From positions 1 to 23,505 of the forward strand of contig JAGQUE010000062.1 in assembly GCA_020438665.1 (NCBI GenBank): a stretch of 23,505 nt of DNA. Reading direction: 5' to 3'. The notes under the pieces were generated by a model. The model ran no database searches. It was not told where the DNA came from and saw nothing but the letters and a program-made list of their open reading frames with translations. This document shows positions 8,038-15,558 of the stretch, piece after piece. The DNA is from Nocardioidaceae bacterium (GTDB lineage Bacteria; Actinomycetota; Actinomycetes; Propionibacteriales; Nocardioidaceae). A program made the translations under genes and the position numbers. Position 1 is the stretch's first letter. Each line of letters begins with the position of its first letter.

Positions 8038-8370
8038 ATGGTGCTGTTTCGCCGGTTGCTCGGTGACGTGCTCCGCAGCCGTCGGATGCATCAGGGGCTG
8101 ACCCTGCGCGAGGTGTCCGCGGCCGCCCGGGTGAGCCTGGGCTACATCTCCGAGATCGAGCGCGGCCAGAAGGAGGCTTCCTCCGAGCTGCTCTCCTCGT
8201 TGTGCGGTGCGCTGGAGATCCCGCTGTCCCACGTGCTGCGTGAGGTCTCCGACGCGGTGGCCGAGCAGGAGGCGATCCTCGCGCTCGAGTCGCTGCGGGT
8301 TGACGCGACGCCGCTCCAGGTCGGCTCGCGGGCGCAGGCCGGCGACGACGTGGTCGCCTCCGCGGCCTGA
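8038..8370 (+). CDS. clgR: ClgR, XRE-family activator of Clp protease genes
   Basis: This 110-residue helix-turn-helix regulator of the ClgR family activates clp protease and related stress genes in actinobacteria. The N-terminal HTH covers about residues 20-72 ([19 protein letters not shown], then [16 protein letters not shown]), which is highly characteristic of ClgR. ATG 8038 is preceded by GAGAGGA at 8024-8030 with 7-base spacing. The protein ends in VVASAA. Terminal Ala-Ala is the known ClpP-degradation signal of streptomycete ClgR, so self-limiting proteolysis is likely here too. A GGGAAC-N17-CGTT element upstream suggests ECF-sigma control. The short sequence TGGT-CAATA-ACCA at 7996-8008 is a small palindrome near the predicted transcription start. 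No terminator hairpin is evident in the 51 bp before the convergent nei2 gene. Confidence 0.92.
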   Translation: MVLFRRLLGDVLRSRRMHQGLTLREVSAAARVSLGYISEIERGQKEASSELLSSLCGALEIPLSHVLREVSDAVAEQEAILALESLRVDATPLQVGSRAQAGDDVVASAA

Positions 8371-8421
8371 GCGACTCTCAGCCCGGATCCACGCTCACCG
8401 ACGTTCGACCCGCGCGCTGGC

Positions 8422-9216
8422 TCACCGCAGCGGCTGACAGCGCGGGCACCAATAGACCGCGCGCTCGCGTCCCGGGTCTCCCTGTGACGACACCTCGATC
8501 ATGGTGCCGCAGCGCCGGCACGGCTGCCGGTCACGGCGATAGACCCAGTGGCGCTGGCCCTGGCGGAGGTCGCCGGTGGTGGCTTGGACGTCACGGTCCT
8601 TGTTGTGGTCGAGGATCAGGTGGGCCCGCCGGACCATCCGCATCAGGTCGGGCACGTCGGCGACGCAGGTCTGCGGGTGGACCCCGCTGGTGAAGCAGAG
8701 CTCGGCGGCATACATGTTGCCGATGCCGGCCAGGTTGGTCTGGTCGAGCAGGGCGTCGTGGACGGGCCGCCCCGGGTCGCGCAGCAGCCGCCTGACCGCC
8801 TCCTGCTCGTCCCAGTCCGACCCGAGCAGGTCGGGGCCGAGGTGGCCGACGACCAGGTGCTCCTCCGAGCGGGGCAGCAGCTCGACGATGCCGAGGGAGA
8901 AGCCGACGGCCACGCGGTCGGGCGTCTCGAGCACGACCCTGGCCTGGTGCTCGGGGCGGCGCCAGCGCTGCCCGGGCTGATAGGTCTGCCAGGTGCCCTC
9001 CATCTTGAGGTGGGTGTGGAGCGTCCAGGCCCGATGGCCGTGGTCGATGTGGGTCAGCAGGTGCTTGCCGCGCGACACGGTCTGGCGGACGACGCCGCCG
9101 CGCAGGTCGACCGTCGCGAGCGAGGGGACGCGGAAGTCGGTGATGGTCAGCTGGTGACCGGCCAGGGCCCGGTCCAGAGCCCGGGCGGTGCGCCACACGG
9201 TGTCTCCCTCAGGCAC
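8422..9216 (-). CDS. nei2: Nei2, endonuclease VIII-type DNA glycosylase/AP lyase
   Basis: This 264-residue Fpg/Nei-family enzyme removes oxidised bases and cleaves the resulting abasic site. After Met removal the N terminus is Pro-Glu (PEGDTVWR), the catalytic Pro2 and Glu3; MPEGDTV marks the Nei rather than the Fpg branch. The conserved Lys of the N-terminal lobe is K51 (SRGKHLL). The helix-2-turn-helix segment is ALLDQTNLAGIGNMYAAE. A complete C-terminal zinc finger has C233, C236, C257 and C260, with an Arg in the finger loop (R250/R252). The GTG start at 9216 lies inside the end of lhr (8-bp overlap), so the two are cotranscribed and probably coupled. Lhr-Nei2 pairing is widespread in actinobacteria. 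The gene converges on clgR. Confidence 0.9.
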   Translation of the reverse strand: MPEGDTVWRTARALDRALAGHQLTITDFRVPSLATVDLRGGVVRQTVSRGKHLLTHIDHGHRAWTLHTHLKMEGTWQTYQPGQRWRRPEHQARVVLETPDRVAVGFSLGIVELLPRSEEHLVVGHLGPDLLGSDWDEQEAVRRLLRDPGRPVHDALLDQTNLAGIGNMYAAELCFTSGVHPQTCVADVPDLMRMVRRAHLILDHNKDRDVQATTGDLRQGQRHWVYRRDRQPCRRCGTMIEVSSQGDPGRERAVYWCPRCQPLR

Positions 9217-12200
9217 GGAACCGCAACCCCCTCGGTGTCACCACGAAGCCGGCCGTCTCGAGGGCGGTGCGGAGCGGGGTCGCCCCGCCGCCGAGCAGCT
9301 GCTCGCCGTCGGCGCGCTCGAGGGTGAGCCGACCGAGCAGCCCGGCGCGGGCGGCGCCGGCGAGCGAACCGGCGGCCGGCGACAGTCGGTCGAGGTCGTC
9401 GGACCATGTCAGGAGCGTGCGACCACCGCGCTCGACATAGAGCGTCAGGTCGCCGTCGACGAGGACGACCAGGGCGCCCGCCTTGCGGCCGGGCCGGTGG
9501 CCGGCGGACTCCTCACCGCCGGGCCGGTCCGGCCATGGCAGGGCGGCGCCATAGGGGTTGGCGGGGTCGGTGGCCGCCAGCGTGATCGCGAGCGGGTCGC
9601 GGTCGCCGCGCTCGACGAAGGTGCGCAGCCGGTCGACCGCCCCAGCCGTGCCGAACTGGGCGGCCCCGAGCCCGGCCACGAAATAGCCGCGCCGGCACCG
9701 GCCGGACTCCTCGAACGCGGTGAGCACGCGATAGACGGCCGCGAACCCGCCCGGCACCCGCTCGCTGACCGCGGCCCCACGGGTGACCACCCCGTGGCGC
9801 TCGAGGAGCCGTTCGGCCGTCGCGTGGGCGCGGCGGGTGGGGTCGAGGTCGAGGGCGGGCAGCAGCGTCCATCGCCCGGCAGTCTCGGGGGGCCCCTGGC
9901 GCGAGGGAAGCCGCGCCCGGCCACCGACGACCGGGCGCGTCCGAGGTGGTGGCCGGCGGGTCCGGTGGGCGGTGCGACCGCCACCGGTGAGCGCTCGCAG
10001 CGGGGCCAGGGAGTCGTTGCCCACGCGACCGGCCCACACGAGGTCCCACAGCACCTGGCTCAGCGCCGGGTCGTCGGTCGCTCCGACGGTGTCGGAGAGC
10101 TGACGGAAGAACCAGGCGCCGCCGGGCGCCAGCGCGTCGAGCACCGCCTGGTGCAGCTCGGAGTGCTCGAAGGGCTCCTGGTCGGGCAGCGTCAGCGGCG
10201 CTTGGTCGGCCACGTGGAGCGAGACCCACCCGTCGTTGCCGGGCAGCGCCCCGTGACCGGCCCACAGCACCTCGCCGGCGGTGGTCAGCTCGTCGAGCAT
10301 GGCCGGCTGGTAGTCCGCCACGCGTCCGGCGAGCACGAGCGGCTCGAGCGCCGAGGCCGGCACCGGGGCTCCGGCGAGCTGCTCGACGGCCGCAACGACG
10401 CCGTCGACACCGCGCAGCGCGCTGCGACCCGTCGAGGCGGGGGTGAGGTGCTGCCAGGCAGCCAGGAAGCGGCCGAGCGTCTCGGGCTCGACGGGCTCGA
10501 CCTCCTGGCGCAGCCGTGCCAGCGAGCGCCGCCGCAGCCGGCGCAGCACGTCGGCGTCACACCACTCCTGGCCGTGGCCGGCGGGACGGAACTCGCCCTC
10601 GAGCAGGCGGCCGCGCGCCGTCAGCCGCTCCAGCGTCTGGCGTACGACGGCCACGCCGAGGCCGAGGCGTTCGGCGACCTCGTCGGCGCCGAAGGGACCG
10701 TGGGTGCGGGCGAACCGGCCCACCAGGTCGCCGAGCGGGTCCTCGACCGGGTCGGCGAAGACGTCGGGGGTGCCGGGCGGGACCGGGACCCCCAGCCCGT
10801 CACGGAGCCGGGCGACGTCCTCGACCACGGCCCAGTGGTCGGTGGCGGCGATGCGGACCGCGACCACACGGCGCTGCTGGACGAGGTCGTCGATCCAGGA
10901 CTTGGCGGGCCGGCCGTCGCCGCTGCGCGCGACCACCTCGTCGGTCGTCAGCGGCCCGAGCAGGCGGAGCAGGTCGGCCAGCTGCTCGGCCGAGGTGATC
11001 CGCCGGTCGGGCGCGAGGCGCTGGAGCTCGGCCTCCAGCCGGGCCAGCACCTCGGGGTCGAGCAGCTCACGGAGCTCGGCGCGTCCCAGGAGCTCGGCCA
11101 GCAGCCCCTGGTCGAGCGACAGCGCGGCGGCGCGGCGCTCGGCGATGGGGGAGTCGCCCTCATACATGAACTGTGCGACATAGCCGAACAGCAGCGTCCG
11201 GGCGAACGGCGACGGCTGGGCGGTGGCCACGTCGGTGACCGCGACCTCGCGGGTCTCGATGCGGCGCATCAGCTCGGTCAGGGCGGGCAGGTCATAGACG
11301 TCCTGGAGGCACTCGCGGACGGCTTCGAGGACGATCGGGAACGACGGGTAGCGCGCGGCCACCTCGAGCAGCTGGGCCGATCGCTGGCGCTGCTGCCACA
11401 ACGGCGAGCGCCGCCCCGGGTCGCGCCGGGGGAGCAGCAGCGCCCGGGCAGCACACTCGCGGAACCGGGAGGCGAACAGGGCCGACCCGCCCACCTCGGT
11501 GGTGACGATGTCGGCGATCTCGTCGGCGGCGAAGACCACCACGTCGCCGCCCGGGGGCTCGGCGTCGGTGTCGGGGATGCGGATGACGATGCCGTCGTCG
11601 CTGGCGATCGCCTGGCCGTCGACGGCGTAGCGCTCGCGCAGCCGGGCGTTGATGGCCAGCGCCCACGGGGCGTGGAGCGGCGTGCCATAGGGGGAGTGGA
11701 CGACCAGCCGCCAGTCGCCCAGCTCGTCGCGGAACCGCTCGACCACGAGCGTGCGGTCGCTGGGGAGCACGCGGGTGGCCTCGCGCTGCTCGGCGACATA
11801 GGTGACGAGGTTGCCGGCGGCCCAGTCGTCGAGCCCGGCCTGGGCGGCCCGCGCGAGCGCCGCCTCGCGGGGCAGCGAGCCCAGCTCGTGGGTGAGCGCC
11901 CCGACGGCCGCGCCCAGCTCGGCGGGCCGGCCGAGCGAGTCGCCCTTCCAGAACGGCAGCCGGCCAGGCACCCCGGGAGCCGGCGTCACGAGCACCCGGT
12001 CATGGGTGATGTCCTCGATGCGCCAGCTGGTCGCGCCCAGGGCGAAGACATCGCCGACCCGCGACTCATAGACCATCTCCTCGTCGAGCTCGCCGACGCG
12101 GGCCCCGGGGCCGGTCGAGCCGACGAGGAAGACACCGAACAGGCCCCGGTCGGGGATGGTGCCGCCGCTGGTGACGGCGAGCCGCTGGGCACCCGGCCGG

Positions 12201-13729
12201 CCGGTGAGGGTGCCGGCGACCCGGTCCCAGACGATGCGGGGGCGCAGCTCGGCGAACTCGTCGGAGGGATAGCGGCCCGCGAGCAGGTCGAGGGTCGCGT
12301 CATAGGCGCTGCGCGGCAGGGCGGTGAACGGCGCGCTGCGTCGCAGCAGGGTGAACAGCTCGTCGGCCGACCAGGGCTCGAGCGCGGTGGCCGCCACGAC
12401 CTGCTGGGCGAGGACGTCGAGCGGGTTGGCCGGGACCCGCAGCGACTCGATCGCCCCTGCGCGCATCCGCTCGACCGCCACCGCGGTCGGGGCCAGATCC
12501 CCGCGGTGCTTGGGGAACAGCACCCCTCGCGAGGTCTCGCCGACCTGGTGGCCGGCGCGGCCCACGCGCTGGAGAGCGCTGGCGACGCTGGGGGGCGACT
12601 CGATCTGGACGACCAGGTCGACCGCGCCCATGTCGATCCCGAGCTCGAGGCTGCTCGTCGCGACCACGCAGGGCAGCCGCCCCCGCTTGAGGTCGTCCTC
12701 GATGATGGCGCGTTGCTCCTTGGAGACCGACCCGTGGTGGGCCTTGGCGATGACCGGTGGGGCGCCGTGGGTCTGCCCCGACTGGGCCATCACCTGGGCC
12801 GGCGGCGGCCCCGCGGCCTCGTGTCGGTCGGCGGCGATCTCGTTGAGCCTGGCGGTGAGCCGCTCGGCGAGGCGCCGCGAGTTGGCGAAGACGATGGTCG
12901 AGCGGTGCTGGCCGATCAGGTCGGCGACCTGCTCCTCGACGTGGGGCCACAGCGATGCCCGGCCGTCGGCGTCCTCGGCGCCGTCGTCGGGGGCGGTCAT
13001 GTCCTCGACGGGGACGACCACGCGGAGGTCCCAGGACTTGTCGGACGCCGGCGCGACGACGGAGACGGGGGCGATGCCGCCGAGGAAGCGGGCCACCTCC
13101 TCGCGGGGCCGCACCGTCGCCGACAGCCCGATGCGCTGGGCGGGCCGGGGCAGCAGCGCGTCGAGCCGCTCGAGGGTGACGGCGAGGTGGGCACCCCGCT
13201 TGGTTCCGGCCAGGGCGTGCACCTCGTCGACGATCACCGTCTCGACCCCGTGGAGCGTCTCGCGCGCCTGGGAGGTGAGCATGAGGAACAGCGACTCGGG
13301 CGTGGTGATCAGGATGTCGGGCGGCTGGGTGACCAGGCGCCGTCGGTCGGCGGTCGGGGTGTCGCCGCTGCGCAGCCCCACCCGCACCTCGGGGAAGGGG
13401 GTGCCGAGGCGGTCGGCGGTGGCGCGGATGCCGGTCAGCGGCGCGCGCAGGTTGCGCTCGACATCGACGGCGAGCGCCTTGAGGGGCGACACATAGAGGA
13501 CGCGGGTGCGGTGGGTCTTGTCCTCGGGGCGCGGTGTGGTGAGCAGCCGGTCGAGGGACCACAAGAACGCCGACAGCGTCTTGCCGGACCCGGTGGGCGC
13601 GACGACGAGGGCGTGGTGGCCCTCGGTGATCGCACCCCAGGCGCCGACCTGGGCGGCGGTGGGCCGGGCGAAGGCCGCGCGGAACCACTCCGCCGTGGGG
13701 GCGGAGAAGGAGCTCCAGACGTCGGCCAC
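9209..13729 (-). CDS. lhr: Lhr, large superfamily-2 DNA helicase
   Basis: This 1506-residue Lhr-Core-plus-C-terminal-domain helicase uses ATP to translocate 3'-5' on single-stranded DNA and is implicated in DNA repair. Motifs in order: Walker A PTGSGKT (K50), Ia SPLKAL, Ib TPESLFLML, II DEVH (168-171), III SAT (203-205), IV TIVFANSR (about 278-285), V ATSSLELGIDMG, and VI QRVGRAG (387-393). A winged-helix/beta-barrel region and the long Lhr C-terminal domain follow, and the length is the usual ~1,500 residues. GTG 13729 (reading MADVWSSFSAP) is preferred because AAGGA lies 7 bases upstream; an upstream GTG at 13747 adds only six residues. It is transcribed divergently from the GH32 gene, and its end overlaps nei2, suggesting joint work on damaged DNA. 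Confidence 0.93.
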   Translation of the reverse strand: MADVWSSFSAPTAEWFRAAFARPTAAQVGAWGAITEGHHALVVAPTGSGKTLSAFLWSLDRLLTTPRPEDKTHRTRVLYVSPLKALAVDVERNLRAPLTGIRATADRLGTPFPEVRVGLRSGDTPTADRRRLVTQPPDILITTPESLFLMLTSQARETLHGVETVIVDEVHALAGTKRGAHLAVTLERLDALLPRPAQRIGLSATVRPREEVARFLGGIAPVSVVAPASDKSWDLRVVVPVEDMTAPDDGAEDADGRASLWPHVEEQVADLIGQHRSTIVFANSRRLAERLTARLNEIAADRHEAAGPPPAQVMAQSGQTHGAPPVIAKAHHGSVSKEQRAIIEDDLKRGRLPCVVATSSLELGIDMGAVDLVVQIESPPSVASALQRVGRAGHQVGETSRGVLFPKHRGDLAPTAVAVERMRAGAIESLRVPANPLDVLAQQVVAATALEPWSADELFTLLRRSAPFTALPRSAYDATLDLLAGRYPSDEFAELRPRIVWDRVAGTLTGRPGAQRLAVTSGGTIPDRGLFGVFLVGSTGPGARVGELDEEMVYESRVGDVFALGATSWRIEDITHDRVLVTPAPGVPGRLPFWKGDSLGRPAELGAAVGALTHELGSLPREAALARAAQAGLDDWAAGNLVTYVAEQREATRVLPSDRTLVVERFRDELGDWRLVVHSPYGTPLHAPWALAINARLRERYAVDGQAIASDDGIVIRIPDTDAEPPGGDVVVFAADEIADIVTTEVGGSALFASRFRECAARALLLPRRDPGRRSPLWQQRQRSAQLLEVAARYPSFPIVLEAVRECLQDVYDLPALTELMRRIETREVAVTDVATAQPSPFARTLLFGYVAQFMYEGDSPIAERRAAALSLDQGLLAELLGRAELRELLDPEVLARLEAELQRLAPDRRITSAEQLADLLRLLGPLTTDEVVARSGDGRPAKSWIDDLVQQRRVVAVRIAATDHWAVVEDVARLRDGLGVPVPPGTPDVFADPVEDPLGDLVGRFARTHGPFGADEVAERLGLGVAVVRQTLERLTARGRLLEGEFRPAGHGQEWCDADVLRRLRRRSLARLRQEVEPVEPETLGRFLAAWQHLTPASTGRSALRGVDGVVAAVEQLAGAPVPASALEPLVLAGRVADYQPAMLDELTTAGEVLWAGHGALPGNDGWVSLHVADQAPLTLPDQEPFEHSELHQAVLDALAPGGAWFFRQLSDTVGATDDPALSQVLWDLVWAGRVGNDSLAPLRALTGGGRTAHRTRRPPPRTRPVVGGRARLPSRQGPPETAGRWTLLPALDLDPTRRAHATAERLLERHGVVTRGAAVSERVPGGFAAVYRVLTAFEESGRCRRGYFVAGLGAAQFGTAGAVDRLRTFVERGDRDPLAITLAATDPANPYGAALPWPDRPGGEESAGHRPGRKAGALVVLVDGDLTLYVERGGRTLLTWSDDLDRLSPAAGSLAGAARAGLLGRLTLERADGEQLLGGGATPLRTALETAGFVVTPRGLRFRA

Positions 13730-13763
13730 GCGCCCATCCTTGCGCACGATGCCGACACGTGGC

Positions 13764-13798
13764 GCCCGTACGACGGGCCGGGCCCGCGGCCCTACAGT
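13764..13798 (+). promoter_or_regulatory. Palindrome plus -10 element in front of the GH32 gene
   Basis: GCCCGT-ACG-ACGGGC (13764-13778) is a perfect 6+3+6 inverted repeat at the expected -35 position. TACAGT (13793-13798) fits the actinobacterial -10 consensus TANNNT and ends 8 bases before the GH32 GTG, so the mRNA is probably leaderless. A second GC-rich inverted repeat (13775-13792) fills the spacer. The palindrome also lies 35 bp upstream of the divergent lhr start, so a bound regulator could affect both genes. Confidence 0.45.
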
Positions 13799-13806
13799 GT
13801 GCTGCT

Positions 13807-14952
13807 GTGCCGACCAGCGACGATCCCCAGGCCCCGGACAACACCCGGCCGCGGTTCCACTTCACCAGTGGCCGGGGCTGGATCAATGATCCCTACGGCG
13901 TCACCTGGCATGGCGGCCGCTACCACCTGTTCTTCCAGCACGTGCCCGACCACGTGGAGTGGCGGGCCGACCAGCACTGGGGCCACGCGGTCAGCCCCGA
14001 CCTGGTGACCTGGACCGAGGAGCCGGTCGCGTTGGCGCCCGGCGACGGCGACGGTGGCCTCTGGTCCGGCTGCGTGGTGACCTCGGCCGAGGGGGAAGGG
14101 CGGCTGTTCTACTCCACCGTCGACGTGGCCGCCCCCAGCATCAGCCGGGTGCGCGACGCCACGCCCCGCGACCCCTCCTGGCGGACGTGGGACAAGGGTG
14201 ACGTGGTCGTCACCGCGCCCGACCTCGACCTGGTCGAGTTCCGCGACCCGTTCGTGCTGCGCGACGGTGACGACTGGCGGATGGTCGTCGGTGGTGGCAC
14301 GGCCGCGGGCGTCGGACTGGCGATGAGCTGGACGTCGGCCGACCTGGTGACGTGGACCTATGACGGCGTGCTCGCCTCCCGCCCCGGCGACGAGCAGGAC
14401 GACGCGTGGACCGGCACCGTGTGGGAGTGCCCGCAGCTGTTCCCGCTCGGCGACGCCTGGGTGCTGGTGATCTCGGTCTGGTCGGCGGGGGAGACCCACT
14501 ATGTCGCCGCCGGCGTCGGCGACCTGGTGGCCGGCCGGTTCACCGCGCACGCCTGGCAACGGCTGACCTATGGGACCGGCCACTACGCCGCCTCCGCCTT
14601 CGTCGACGCCGACGGGCGCCGCTGCCTGATCCACTGGCTGCGGGACGTCACCGACGCCCACGGGCAGTGGGCCGGCGCCCACTCGGTGCCACACGTGCTG
14701 ACCCTCGTCGACGGCCGCGTCGTCGTCGAGCCCCATCCCGCGGTCGCGGCCCTGGCCGAGCCGATGGAGCCCGGCGAGATCCGCACCGTCGGGGACGTCG
14801 ACCTGATCCTGTCCGGCGGCGAGCTGTCCGTGCGCGTCTTGTCGGAGCCGTTCTCGATGCCGGTCGACGGCCCGGTGTCGGTCCTGGTCGACGGACCGGT
14901 CGTGGAGGTCTTCGGCGGCTCGACCGTGGCCGGGTTCACGATCGCGCCCTGA
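13807..14952 (+). CDS. Glycoside hydrolase family 32 beta-fructosidase
   Basis: This 381-residue cytosolic GH32 enzyme is predicted to cleave beta-fructosidic bonds (sucrose, sucrose-6-phosphate or small fructans). The three signature acidic motifs are present: WINDPYG with nucleophile D28, FRDP with transition-state-stabilising D147, and WECPQ with acid/base E207. The usual Asn of NDPNG is replaced by Tyr (Y30). There is no signal peptide. The five-bladed propeller ends near residue 310 and the C-terminal beta-sandwich is unusually compact, so the protein is shorter than typical sucrose-6-phosphate hydrolases (450-500). GTG 13807 is chosen because it begins the conserved reading, and a TANNNT element 8 bases upstream implies leaderless translation. 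No sugar transporter or fructokinase is adjacent, so the substrate cannot be assigned. Confidence 0.87.
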   Translation: MPTSDDPQAPDNTRPRFHFTSGRGWINDPYGVTWHGGRYHLFFQHVPDHVEWRADQHWGHAVSPDLVTWTEEPVALAPGDGDGGLWSGCVVTSAEGEGRLFYSTVDVAAPSISRVRDATPRDPSWRTWDKGDVVVTAPDLDLVEFRDPFVLRDGDDWRMVVGGGTAAGVGLAMSWTSADLVTWTYDGVLASRPGDEQDDAWTGTVWECPQLFPLGDAWVLVISVWSAGETHYVAAGVGDLVAGRFTAHAWQRLTYGTGHYAASAFVDADGRRCLIHWLRDVTDAHGQWAGAHSVPHVLTLVDGRVVVEPHPAVAALAEPMEPGEIRTVGDVDLILSGGELSVRVLSEPFSMPVDGPVSVLVDGPVVEVFGGSTVAGFTIAP

Positions 14953-14964
14953 TCCGGGTGGTGT

Positions 14965-14984
14965 CCGAGCCTCGAGACGCTCGG
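14965..14984. terminator. Hairpin between convergent GH32 and DUF1851 genes
   Basis: CCGAGC (14965-14970) pairs with GCTCGG (14979-14984) around CTCGAGAC. It lies 12 bp after the GH32 stop and 8 bp before the end of the opposing gene, so it could stop transcription from both sides. There is no T-run on either strand. Confidence 0.45.
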
Positions 14985-14992
14985 TCGCGCGG

Positions 14993-15460
14993 CTAGGCGT
15001 CGGCGGCCGTGACCGAGCCGACGTGCGTGCCGGGCGGCAGGTCCTTGACCTGGCGGTGGAGCTGGCCGGCCAGGCTCAGCGAGACCGCCAGGTCGGCGAT
15101 CTCGACGTTGTCGAGGCTGAGGTCGCCGCCGAGGATGGGCGGGGTCTTCCAGCTGAGGACCTGGTCGCCGGCCGGCTCCATGCCCGCCCCGGCGGCCGCG
15201 ACGGCCAGTCCGGCGAGGAGGTAGCGGTCCTGCCCCTCGCGCGTGTTGAGCGCCGCCTCGAGCGCAGGCACGTCGTCCCACTCCCGGGTCAGCGTGCCCT
15301 CGGCGACGTCGAGGAACCACACGCCGTCCGGTCCCTGCAGGAAGGCGTCACCGAAGGAGGAGGCCACCAGCGGGCGTGCCCCGGTCAGCCCGGGGAGCCA
15401 CGCCCAGTCCTGCAGAGCGGTGGCCCACGCCTCGGCCGAGAAGCGCCGGATCAGTTCCAT
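14993..15460 (-). CDS. DUF1851 (Tdi1 C-terminal / immunity-like) protein
   Basis: This 155-residue protein, probably cytosolic, resembles DUF1851 proteins, a family that includes the C-terminal domain of the Agrobacterium type VI immunity protein Tdi1. What is seen: an N-terminal LIRRFSAEAW helix region, a central DAFLQGPDGVWFLDV strand pair, and a C-terminal block with WKTPPILGG, NVEIADLAV and GQLHRQVKDLPPGT, the family's most recognisable part. There is no signal peptide or membrane segment. ATG 15460 is chosen because it begins the conserved region and TACGTT (minus strand, bases 15472-15467) stands 6 bases upstream, suggesting a leaderless transcript. No toxin or secretion gene is adjacent, so an immunity role is only a family-based possibility. 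The gene is divergent from the ABC exporter. Confidence 0.75.
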   Translation of the reverse strand: MELIRRFSAEAWATALQDWAWLPGLTGARPLVASSFGDAFLQGPDGVWFLDVAEGTLTREWDDVPALEAALNTREGQDRYLLAGLAVAAAGAGMEPAGDQVLSWKTPPILGGDLSLDNVEIADLAVSLSLAGQLHRQVKDLPPGTHVGSVTAADA

Positions 15461-15466
15461 CCCACC

Positions 15467-15472
15467 AACGTA
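15467..15472 (-). promoter_or_regulatory. -10 element for the DUF1851 gene
   Basis: Read on the minus strand this is TACGTT, a TANNNT -10 match ending 6 bases before the ATG. It implies transcription starting at or next to the start codon (leaderless). Confidence 0.4.
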
Positions 15473-15489
15473 CGACGGGCGGCTGCCGT

Positions 15490-15504
15490 CTGTTCGGGGA
15501 ACAG
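15490..15504. promoter_or_regulatory. 15-bp palindrome, candidate operator in a divergent promoter region
   Basis: CTGTTC-GGG-GAACAG is a perfect inverted repeat with 6-bp arms in the 106-bp gap between the divergent DUF1851 gene and the ABC exporter operon. It is about 18 bp upstream of the DUF1851 -10 and 48 bp upstream of the exporter -10. The arms have the reverse order to an actinobacterial LexA box (GAAC-N4-GTTC), so it is not an SOS box. No regulator is encoded nearby. Confidence 0.4.
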
Positions 15505-15552
15505 GGACGCGGGCAGGGCGCATATGGATGTGCCGATGTCGGAGCCGTCGTC

Positions 15553-15558
15553 TAGCCT
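15553..15558 (+). promoter_or_regulatory. -10 element for the ABC exporter operon
   Basis: TAGCCT matches TANNNT and ends 8 bases before the GTG at 15567, the same spacing as at the GH32 gene. No Shine-Dalgarno sequence is present, so leaderless translation is likely. Confidence 0.45.

Noticed and set aside
9188..14008. Open frame of 1606 codons on the plus strand antisense to lhr
   Set aside because: Its composition is repetitive (Gly, Arg, Val, Glu, Gln) with no recognisable domain, while the minus-strand frame contains every Lhr helicase motif.
15490..15504. SOS (LexA) box
   Set aside because: The arms are in reverse order (GTTC...GAAC instead of GAAC-N4-GTTC) and the spacer is 3, so it does not match the actinobacterial LexA consensus.
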